From assembly GCA_002436485.1 (NCBI GenBank), contig DJMK01000192.1:1-15618 (forward strand): a stretch of 15,618 bases of DNA, written 5' to 3'. Position 1 is the stretch's first letter. The number at the start of each line of letters is the position of its first letter. Below are positions 1 through 5,960 of this stretch, in pieces. The stretch is from Proteobacteria bacterium UBA6492. Lineage in GTDB: Bacteria; Pseudomonadota; Gammaproteobacteria; UBA6429; Thiohalophilaceae. The notes under the pieces were generated by a model, which did no database searches, was not told the DNA's origin, and saw nothing but the letters and a program-made list of their open reading frames with translations. The translations under genes and the position numbers were made by a program.

Positions 1-183
1 GCCGGTGATAAAACCGGTCGGATGGTTGGGAGACGCCTTGGGCATCTCGCAGGCGTCCCCTTCCTTAACGGGGACACGGCTACTGGCCTCGCCCGTACTG
101 GCCTGCACCACACAAGCACCCAGAAATAAGCCTACGGCAGCGGCCTGGCACACCAGCTGCCTGAAAAAATCACTAAAAATCAT
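1..183 (-). CDS. Exported protein or lipoprotein of unknown function, 5' part only
   Basis: An open frame runs from an ATG at 181-183 leftward off the window; only 61 residues are visible. A GGAG motif lies 11 bases upstream of the ATG. The protein starts with a typical signal peptide: a short amphipathic start with Arg8, a hydrophobic stretch around residues 10-23 and the segment LFLGAC, which fits a lipobox with Cys24 as the lipidated residue. Cleavage after VQA at residue 28 by ordinary signal peptidase is the alternative. The visible mature part (residues 30-61) is polar with one more Cys at 45. It is divergent from the plus-strand pair starting at 420. I do not recognise a family from so little sequence. 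Confidence 0.6.
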   Translation of the reverse strand, partial: MIFSDFFRQLVCQAAAVGLFLGACVVQASTGEASSRVPVKEGDACEMPKASPNHPTGFITG

Positions 184-214
184 TGAATTACAAAACTCCG
201 CTACGAAAATATGC

Positions 215-236
215 CAACGGGTTCACAAAACCGTTG
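215..236. other. Inverted repeat CAACGG/CCGTTG in a divergent intergenic region
   Basis: Two perfect 6-base arms (215-220 and 231-236) flank a 10-base centre; with one bulged G the stem can extend by two A-T pairs. It lies 32 bases upstream of the minus-strand exported-protein gene, so it could be a 5' UTR hairpin or an operator for that gene. There is no T-tract to support a terminator. Confidence 0.25.
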
Positions 237-280
237 CCCTGCTATCTATTTCGACCCGGGGGGCGGTTTCTTTACGGATT

Positions 281-308
281 TTGCCGCTCAAAATACCGGC
301 TTTATAAT
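281..308 (+). promoter_or_regulatory. Candidate sigma70 promoter for the 420-1189 unit
   Basis: The -10 is a perfect TATAAT at 303-308. The best -35 is TTGCCG at 281-286 (4 of 6 matches) with a 16-base spacer. Initiation would fall near 315, about 105 bases before the first well-supported gene. A second TATAAT at 384-389 has no recognisable -35 but would give a shorter leader. Confidence 0.4.
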
Positions 309-318
309 TAAAGGAATT

Positions 319-423
319 ATGGTGCTGACACAGGTGGTTCACCGAAAATGGCCGCTGCACACTATCTTAAACAAGCAAACCGCTATAATAGGGCGACCCA
401 GAAACAGGAAGCAGACACTATGA
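319..423 (+). CDS. Possible 34-residue leader ORF overlapping the next start by ATGA
   Basis: ATG at 319-321 is preceded by AAGGA at 311-315, a short spacing. The frame runs 34 codons to a TGA at 421-423, which shares ATGA with the ATG of the next gene at 420-422. The peptide is basic, beginning MVLTQVVHRKW, with no family resemblance that I recognise. The overlap is the classic arrangement for translational coupling. Against it, the predicted transcription start near 315 would leave almost no leader, and an ORF of this length can arise by chance. Treat as a candidate only. Confidence 0.2.
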   Translation: MVLTQVVHRKWPLHTILNKQTAIIGRPRNRKQTL

Positions 424-737
424 GACCGAATTTACCCAAAACCTACGACGGCCTGGATAATGACATCAACGGTGGCATGACCATGATTGGTAAAATCATT
501 CGTGATGCCTGGGTGTTTGGCATTCTGCCTGAAACCGAGACCTGTGCCGGCTGGGAGATCTCGCGTATCGATGCGGTGCACCAGCAGGTGAATGATGAAT
601 GGGACAAGTACGGTTGCATGGTCAGTAACCTGCCGGATGACCTGCGTGAACGACATAAACGCATCTACGATCAGGCCATCGTTATCGCCAAGCAAAGGGG
701 CTGGGATCCCGAGATCATCGCCAGCGACGAGGACTAA
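420..737 (+). CDS. Conserved-looking hypothetical protein, 105 aa
   Basis: I chose the ATG at 420 because AGGA lies 10 bases upstream; an in-frame ATG at 348 has no ribosome binding site. The product is a soluble acidic protein with no signal peptide or membrane segment. It contains a hydrophobic helix-like stretch (MIGKIIRDAWVFGILP, about residues 22-37), a Cys at 42, a second at 65, and a helical C-terminal half rich in Arg, Asp and Glu ending in acidic residues. The pattern suggests a small helical cytoplasmic protein. The next gene follows after 23 bases on the same strand, so the two are probably co-transcribed. I do not recognise a named family and assign no function. Confidence 0.75.
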   Translation: MRPNLPKTYDGLDNDINGGMTMIGKIIRDAWVFGILPETETCAGWEISRIDAVHQQVNDEWDKYGCMVSNLPDDLRERHKRIYDQAIVIAKQRGWDPEIIASDED

Positions 738-760
738 CCCAATACTGGCATAATAAGCAC

Positions 761-1189
761 ATGGCTCGACACTCCCGCATCCCACCCTACACACGGCACA
801 ACGAAGTGCTGGTACTGGATCGCCACACCGACCAGATGGATGCGGGTTATTTTAACAGGGCGCAAACTGCGTTAAAGCGGGCACGCGAACAAATCCGATT
901 CAAGATACCCACCCTGAATCACCTCGATTTAATCGTGCAAAAGGATGCATGGATCGTGGTCGACCGCGTATTAAATGATATGCCGGTGGTGGCCTGGACC
1001 GATTTCAAGACCGACGGGCGTGACAACCTGCATGAACCTATCCCTTGCGAAAGGCGCCTGTACCACTTCGCGGCGCGCATGATCGTCAATACGACACTAC
1101 AGGCGATGGACACGATCCTTGGACAACCTGTGGCTGAACAAAATACCGACAAAACTGAAAAGGTAGTGCCCCTTAAAAAAGACGAATAA
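761..1189 (+). CDS. Hypothetical protein, 142 aa, second gene of a pair
   Basis: The frame starts at the ATG at 761, 23 bases after the preceding stop. No strong Shine-Dalgarno is visible, consistent with translation following the upstream gene. The protein is soluble and mixed alpha/beta: a basic N-terminal region (MARHSRIPPY), a helical stretch at residues 32-47, then a beta-rich hydrophobic core around residues 54-83 containing two Trp, and a helix at about 101-120. The C-terminal 20 residues are polar and charged and probably disordered. There is no signal peptide or membrane segment. It ends 53 bases from the convergent gene at 1243-1509. Function unknown; co-occurrence with the 105-aa protein is the only functional hint. 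Confidence 0.75.
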   Translation: MARHSRIPPYTRHNEVLVLDRHTDQMDAGYFNRAQTALKRAREQIRFKIPTLNHLDLIVQKDAWIVVDRVLNDMPVVAWTDFKTDGRDNLHEPIPCERRLYHFAARMIVNTTLQAMDTILGQPVAEQNTDKTEKVVPLKKDE

Positions 1190-1242
1190 CCGCTTATTAG
1201 ATAGTAACGTTTCTTTTTGAAACCTGTGTTACATCGTACTTA

Positions 1243-1509
1243 TCAGTCTTCTTTATCAATCTTCATACTCCACAGGCTATCCATGGACAGCTCATCGCTC
1301 GGTTTGAAATCCGACTCGTCCAGCTTACGCTTAAGTTCTGCCTCCATTTTCACAATGTCATCATAAAGTGAGAACAAGGCCGTGATATCCAGGCCATATG
1401 CCTGCATACGCTCAAGCCCCAGGCGTTCCAGTTGCTGCCTGAGATCCTGTCGCATCATCTGGATTGTGAGTGTCAGTGACTGTAAATACTGTTCCGGTGA
1501 TTGTGGCAT
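1243..1509 (-). CDS. Small helical hypothetical protein, 88 aa
   Basis: The preferred start is the ATG at 1507-1509 (MPQSPEQYLQ), preceded by GAGGATAAAGGA, a strong ribosome binding site. The open frame extends 14 codons further upstream, but that extension is Cys-rich, lacks a site and overlaps the TGTCCCT palindrome. The protein is almost entirely alpha-helical by inspection: about residues 4-35 and 40-65 show heptad-like spacing of Leu, Met and Ile with Gln, Arg and Lys, suggesting a helical hairpin or coiled coil. The C-terminus is acidic. There are no membrane segments, no Cys in the chosen form and no recognised family. It is convergent with the gene ending at 1189 and lies downstream of the AI-2E permease gene on the same strand with a 223-base gap. 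Confidence 0.65.
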   Translation of the reverse strand: MPQSPEQYLQSLTLTIQMMRQDLRQQLERLGLERMQAYGLDITALFSLYDDIVKMEAELKRKLDESDFKPSDELSMDSLWSMKIDKED

Positions 1510-1528
1510 TCCTTTATCCTCGCGTGTA

Positions 1529-1545
1529 TGTCCCTGACAGGGACA
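1529..1545. promoter_or_regulatory. Perfect palindrome TGTCCCT-GAC-AGGGACA upstream of the 88-aa gene
   Basis: Two perfect 7-base arms surround a 3-base centre, ending 20 bases upstream of the start at 1509. A GATAAT (minus strand, 1559-1554) could be the -10, which would put the palindrome just inside the transcript. That position suits a repressor operator or a 5' UTR hairpin. The 3-base loop makes a DNA-binding site slightly more likely than an RNA hairpin. Confidence 0.35.
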
Positions 1546-1683
1546 ACACACACATTATCGGAAACCAACAAGCACAGAACTTATCCGGCCGCGCCAACCA
1601 GTTATCAGCAGGCCGACGTGTAAATACATTACCTCTATTTTTAAACGTTCAAGAAAACTGGCGAGGATAACCTGGATAAATTG

Positions 1684-1730
1684 CCAACCTTACTGCTCTG
1701 TAACATAGATACACTATCTCATCAGGTTGG
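1684..1730 (-). other. Nested inverted repeats just after the AI-2E permease stop codon
   Basis: A perfect outer stem CCAACCT (1684-1690)/AGGTTGG (1724-1730) encloses an inner stem AGATA (1707-1711)/TATCT (1715-1719) with a 3-base loop. The structure starts 2 bases after the stop codon at 1733-1735. No clear T-tract follows, so it is not a textbook Rho-independent terminator; it could stabilise the mRNA 3' end. Confidence 0.35.
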
Positions 1731-1732
1731 AC

Positions 1733-2809
1733 CTAACTTGATGCTGGTTCTGCCTTTGCTAAATCCAGCCATGCGACAAATAACTTGTAACCCAGTGATA
1801 ACACCACCGCACCCACGAACAAACCAATTATTCCGGACATCAACATGCCGCCAATGGCACCGATCAAAATGATTAACATCGGAATATCAACACCACGGCC
1901 CAGTAACATCGGTTTAAGGAAACCGTCACTAGCACTGACGATCAGTGCATAAATGGTAAATATCACCGCCGGTGTCGTGCCATGCGTAGTAAATGTATAA
2001 GCCGCAATCGGACCCAAAATCAAAATGGGTGGCAGCTGTATAATGGCGAGAAATATAATCAACACCACCCAAACACCCGCAGCTGGAATGTCCATAGCGA
2101 GAAAACCGAGCGCTGATAATACACCCTGGATTAACGCAATGCCGACTAGCCCCTGGGCCACACTCCGTAACGTACTTCCGGCTAACGAAGCAAACTGTTC
2201 CCCATGGGTACCTGCTACGCGAATTGCCAGCGCATGTGCGAGTTTTTGTCCGCCCTCGGCGTTTGCCAACAGTGCCCCTGCGATAATCAACGAAATAATG
2301 AATTGCAGTATGGTACCCCCAGCTCCGGCAATCCCCGAGAGAAACTTCTGACCCACAAGCTTGATTTGCTCTTGATATTTTTTTAATGCGCTTTCCAGGT
2401 TGCTGGAAGCCTGGCTCCAGACCTGGTGCGTCTGTTCCCCGATCAGCGGCCAATCTTTTACCGAGTCCGATGGTGGGGGAACCGTCAGTGTGCCAGCTTC
2501 AAATTGTTCTTTAATCTCTTTACTGCCTTCAATCATCGAAGATGTAAGCATAACTGTGGGCACAATCAGGACTGCCAGCATAAGCAGGGTAAATAGTGTC
2601 GCAGCCAGTTTATTTCTACCACCAAGTAACTTTTTTACCCAGTTAAATATGGGGGACAAGGCAACAGCAAGAATAATTCCCCATAACACAGGTAAAACAA
2701 ACGGTTTCACGATATTGAAACACCATATCACCAGAAAAAATAACAACCCGATTTTAATCGCAGCATCAATGGCATTTTCAGAAAAACTATTATTTGTTGT
2801 AGTATTCAT
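1733..2809 (-). CDS. AI-2E/PerM-family transporter (inner-membrane permease), 358 aa
   Basis: Start ATG at 2807-2809 has an excellent AGGAGG seven bases upstream. Hydrophobic segments lie at roughly residues 16-34, 36-56, 68-91, 163-184, 217-239, 244-271, 279-294 and 308-345. The soluble loop at 93-160 between TM3 and TM4 is the usual layout of the AI-2E transport family (YdiK, PerM, TqsA). Typical family features are the QLPPILILGPI segment at 258-268, SDGFLKP at 294-300 and the Gly-rich GGMLMSGIIGLFVG at 320-333. The last normally carries Gly-Pro; here it is Gly-Ala. Members have been linked to autoinducer-2 export or to Na+/H+ antiport, so the substrate is not predictable. It lies 53 bases downstream of the DUF2955 gene and may belong to the same transcript. 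Confidence 0.9.
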   Translation of the reverse strand: MNTTTNNSFSENAIDAAIKIGLLFFLVIWCFNIVKPFVLPVLWGIILAVALSPIFNWVKKLLGGRNKLAATLFTLLMLAVLIVPTVMLTSSMIEGSKEIKEQFEAGTLTVPPPSDSVKDWPLIGEQTHQVWSQASSNLESALKKYQEQIKLVGQKFLSGIAGAGGTILQFIISLIIAGALLANAEGGQKLAHALAIRVAGTHGEQFASLAGSTLRSVAQGLVGIALIQGVLSALGFLAMDIPAAGVWVVLIIFLAIIQLPPILILGPIAAYTFTTHGTTPAVIFTIYALIVSASDGFLKPMLLGRGVDIPMLIILIGAIGGMLMSGIIGLFVGAVVLSLGYKLFVAWLDLAKAEPASS

Positions 2810-2862
2810 TTTTTTCCTCCTGTCCCTATAACATGTGTCCCGCTAAATGATGTATTTGTAAC

Positions 2863-3948
2863 TCAAGTGTGCTTGAGTTCGCGCTGCGGCCAGAACCGTT
2901 CAAATGCCATTAGTGAAAACACGACATAAATCGTGGCCAGTAAAATAAACGTAAATCGTAACAGAAAGGCCTCGGTAAAATCCGCACCTTCGCCCAGGCT
3001 TGAATTGACCAGGATATACAAAGTGGAAAATGCCGAGCCGTAATAAGCAGCAGATGGTTTGCCTGAAAATATATTACTGGCAAAAAATAATGTCGTTAAA
3101 AACATCAATGCGATAAAAAAATGATATTCAGGTACTGCAACTAATAAAAGATAAAAGATTGCGGCATATACCCCACCGATGACGGTTGATTTCATTGAAT
3201 TTAGACCAGCGGCTTTTCCCTTGGATACTTCCGGCGCAAGACTAAAGATAGCGGCAAAAATCATTACCACAATCAGGTCTGTCAGGTTTAAGGTAATGAA
3301 CATTACGACCAGGGGTAAAATAATTACGGTACTTTTCAATGCGGCTTGCGCAGCCGGTTTTGAAAAGCCAGTCTGCAACCCCGGCTTTTTGGGCAATGCC
3401 GGCGCACCAGGTGGATCCGGCATGATTAAATGCGCCGTCCATAACATTAAAATAGTCACCCAGCCGGAAAACACGAAGCCAAAAGCAAAACCGGCTGCCA
3501 GACCTTCATGGGCATTGGCTAACATGGGTAACATTAAGATAGCCAACAAAGACATCAACACTAACCAGAAGGATCCGCCCCGGTTAAGCATGTAATACAA
3601 ATGGAACAACGCCAGGCCGAGCATGGGTATATAGGCCATGGGAAAGGGTAACAGGAACAAGGTAAACACCAGCCCAACGGAAAAAGCGGTTACGGTATAC
3701 CATATATTTTTAAGACCCAGCCGTAACGACGGCATGGGTAAGGGCATGGCCAGGAAAACAGAAGTCAAGATAGGCACCAGGAAGGCTAACGGCCATTCAA
3801 TGGCAGCCGCTAACCCTGCCGCCAGGGTTACACCAATAGCAAAGCGCATAATTCGAATCGAGCTTTGATCGGAACGGAGCTCGGCCCACCATTGCCGAGG
3901 CACTTTAAGGAAATGCAAATTACTCATGCTGGAGAGATTTGCATTCAT
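2863..3948 (-). CDS. DUF2955-type inner-membrane efflux component, 361 aa
   Basis: This is a polytopic membrane protein built of two similar halves. Hydrophobic segments lie at about residues 34-71, 82-119, 125-146 and 150-175; after a Pro-rich cytoplasmic linker (177-200), at 204-239, 255-274, 276-292, 302-316 and 327-348. Length, duplicated layout and the RSDQSSIRIMRFAIGV start fit DUF2955, a FUSC-like family regularly encoded beside HlyD-type membrane fusion proteins and resembling the AaeA-AaeB arrangement. It starts 4 bases after the stop of the HlyD gene with no Shine-Dalgarno of its own, so termination-reinitiation coupling is likely. The inferred role is energising export of a small, probably amphipathic or aromatic, compound across the inner membrane. 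The substrate is unknown. Confidence 0.8.
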   Translation of the reverse strand: MNANLSSMSNLHFLKVPRQWWAELRSDQSSIRIMRFAIGVTLAAGLAAAIEWPLAFLVPILTSVFLAMPLPMPSLRLGLKNIWYTVTAFSVGLVFTLFLLPFPMAYIPMLGLALFHLYYMLNRGGSFWLVLMSLLAILMLPMLANAHEGLAAGFAFGFVFSGWVTILMLWTAHLIMPDPPGAPALPKKPGLQTGFSKPAAQAALKSTVIILPLVVMFITLNLTDLIVVMIFAAIFSLAPEVSKGKAAGLNSMKSTVIGGVYAAIFYLLLVAVPEYHFFIALMFLTTLFFASNIFSGKPSAAYYGSAFSTLYILVNSSLGEGADFTEAFLLRFTFILLATIYVVFSLMAFERFWPQRELKHT

Positions 3949-3952
3949 ATCA

Positions 3953-5110
3953 TTAGTAGATATAAGACAACCAGCTCAGGACTCGAATCCAGATCCATCC
4001 CAGCGCATTGATGATCCAATTACCACCCGTATAGACCTGCACATCCGCCTGCCCGCCCATGCGACGGTAACCCCTGGCGCCATCATCGTCAAAGACAATA
4101 ATCACTGGAAAACGCTGCGCATCGCGTAACCAGCCACTATCGCTTTTGATATTTTCCAGCTCACCGACAGCACCACCAGACTCCTGTTTTACTGCAAAAC
4201 CTATACTGCTTACTTTACCTTTAAATATCTTGCCCGGTGCCACATCCAGTGCAATATCAACGGTATTGCCCTTCTCGATATTGGCAATGCTATTTTCACG
4301 AAAATTGGCCTGTATCCAGATATCATCAACACTGACAAAGGTCATCACCGGTGCACCTTTATTAGCATAGTAACCATCATCAACGATCAGGTTGGTGACC
4401 CCACCATCAGAAGGCGCATAGATACGGGTGTGTGCCAGGTCGCGTTGTGCCTGCTTGAGTGTCGCGATGGCCGATTGAATTTTTGGATTGTCGGCGCCAC
4501 GCTGGCCAAGTTTTGATTTTGCCTTTGCTAACTCCGACTGCGCATTAGCCACCTTGGCTTTTGCCGTTTCCACCGCGGCGGTGGCCTTATCGGCTTCGAA
4601 TTTTGGCAGCACGCCTTTTTCCACCACGGCATAAATCCGTTTACTCTGCACCAGGACATGATCAAGATTCGCCTGTTCCTCAACCAACCTGGCCTGTGCG
4701 GTTGAAACCGCGGCGGTGTCCGCGCCAATCTCCTGCCCAGCCAGCTCCAGGGATGCCTCGGCCTGTTGCACGGCAAGTTCATAATCGACTGGGTCGATTT
4801 CAAGCAGGATATTGCCGGATTTAATCAGTTCGTGTTGCTTAACATGAATCCGCTCTACCCGCCCAGCCACTTCTGGCACGATGGGGATCACATATGCCTG
4901 CACCCGAGCCTGATCAGTCCAAGGTGCCAGGCGATCGGCCAGGATGTACCAGATAAATAAAAAGCTAACGATATACAGGACAACCTTTGTCACCCGCTTA
5001 ACGGGATCATTCTTGTTGTCCGGTTGTTGGCTTTTCGCCTGTTTTTTATCGGGGGTTTGTTCCGCTGAATCAACTGCGGTTTCACCTACTGCTCCCGTTT
5101 CTGACATCAT
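3953..5110 (-). CDS. HlyD/EmrA-family membrane fusion protein, 385 aa
   Basis: The order is typical of an EmrA/AaeA-like adaptor: a polar cytoplasmic tail rich in Lys, Gln and Asp (1-38), one membrane anchor (about 41-58), the first half of the barrel-sandwich domain (70-108, with VAGRVERIHV), a long alpha-helical hairpin (112-222, rich in Ala, Gln, Glu and Lys), the second half (RIYAPSDGGVTNL, 229-241) and a beta-barrel (260 onward, DIWIQANFRE). The C-terminus is hydrophobic and Trp-rich (364-385). Two ATGs are adjacent; the second (5105-5107) sits 6 bases from AGGGAG and the first only 3, so the protein may begin one residue later. It would bridge the DUF2955 pump to an outer-membrane channel encoded elsewhere. 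A 105-base gap separates it from the channel gene upstream. Confidence 0.9.
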   Translation of the reverse strand: MMSETGAVGETAVDSAEQTPDKKQAKSQQPDNKNDPVKRVTKVVLYIVSFLFIWYILADRLAPWTDQARVQAYVIPIVPEVAGRVERIHVKQHELIKSGNILLEIDPVDYELAVQQAEASLELAGQEIGADTAAVSTAQARLVEEQANLDHVLVQSKRIYAVVEKGVLPKFEADKATAAVETAKAKVANAQSELAKAKSKLGQRGADNPKIQSAIATLKQAQRDLAHTRIYAPSDGGVTNLIVDDGYYANKGAPVMTFVSVDDIWIQANFRENSIANIEKGNTVDIALDVAPGKIFKGKVSSIGFAVKQESGGAVGELENIKSDSGWLRDAQRFPVIIVFDDDGARGYRRMGGQADVQVYTGGNWIINALGWIWIRVLSWLSYIY

Positions 5111-5215
5111 CGGCTCCCTTACTGACGTCTCTGATTTTAAGTTGAGGCCTGATTTCTTATACTATATACATGATATTTGTTTGGACCTTGCGGTACTTGC
5201 CATATTGCGCCACAT

Positions 5216-5896
5216 TTATTGGTCGCGTGGCTGTCCGGCCGGCAGGCTGGCAATCCGGACCCCCACCAGACTCGCTACCATGATCGCGATATAAAACAGC
5301 CCCATGATTGCCTCCAGATAGGCAAGAAAACGCGCCAACGGCAAAGCAGGGGTAATCTCACCATACCCCAGTGTCGTCATGGTCACAAAGCTAAAATAAA
5401 CGATTTTGGAGAAATTATCCTGCCAGCTGGCATCGCTGATATTATTGAAAGTCGCCGGGTCGATTTCCAGCAATAATAAATAAAGTGTTGCCCAGATCAA
5501 ACCCAGCAACAGGAAGATACAGATCGCCCCAATAATTTTATTACCCGTGATTTCCCCGGTCAGCAATACCTGCCGTGCGGCGAGCACGGTTGTCATGATA
5601 AAAAAACCGAGTATCAGAACCAGATAGACTACATCCAGACCCGCCCACTGGAAAAACACACCAAACAACGCGACGCCAATCAGAAACACGAGAAAGCCCA
5701 GGCCCGTCCGAAACCAGCGGGCCTGATTGCGGATACTCCACACCGCGATCACCAGCGTGACAATGGTCGCCGCAATGACCAGGTTCTGCCCCGCACCACC
5801 GGCAAATTGCTCGACCAGCGCGATAGAGAACAATAGGAAAATCAATGCGATCAATAAGAAATTAAAATTGTCTTCGGTCGATATTTTTTTAGTCAT
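5216..5896 (-). CDS. Ion channel protein with potassium selectivity filter, 226 aa
   Basis: The pore-loop signature TMTTLGYGE at residues 172-180 is the K+ selectivity filter; the usual Asp after GYG is Glu. Six hydrophobic segments lie near 11-29, 37-54, 64-83, 87-106, 119-143 and 186-212, with the pore helix at about 157-171 before the filter. No segment carries the regular Arg/Lys pattern of a voltage sensor, and no cytoplasmic RCK or cyclic-nucleotide domain follows; the C-terminus is only about 14 residues. It therefore looks like a six-segment, non-voltage-gated Ion_trans_2-type channel acting in the inner membrane. I chose the ATG at 5894-5896 because GAGGGG lies about 9 bases upstream. 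The frame continues 27 codons further, overlapping the phospholipase gene, without a good site. Confidence 0.85.
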   Translation of the reverse strand: MTKKISTEDNFNFLLIALIFLLFSIALVEQFAGGAGQNLVIAATIVTLVIAVWSIRNQARWFRTGLGFLVFLIGVALFGVFFQWAGLDVVYLVLILGFFIMTTVLAARQVLLTGEITGNKIIGAICIFLLLGLIWATLYLLLLEIDPATFNNISDASWQDNFSKIVYFSFVTMTTLGYGEITPALPLARFLAYLEAIMGLFYIAIMVASLVGVRIASLPAGQPRDQ

Positions 5897-5960
5897 AAGA
5901 CTTTTGCCCCTCAATATCTTATTCGGCCGTACAGGGAAAAAACCTGTATAAAACGAACAA

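Noticed and set aside
5..307. Plus-strand frame of 100 codons at the left edge
   Set aside because: It is the antisense of the exported-protein gene at 1-183, which has a proper signal peptide and ribosome binding site.
1209..1223. GTTTC-TTTTT-GAAAC hairpin between convergent genes
   Set aside because: Only five pairs, mostly A-T, with no T-tract on either side; too weak for a terminator call.
5930..5948. TACAGG-CCTGTA inverted repeat between the phospholipase and channel genes
   Set aside because: Six-base stem without a following T-tract; not distinctive enough to annotate.
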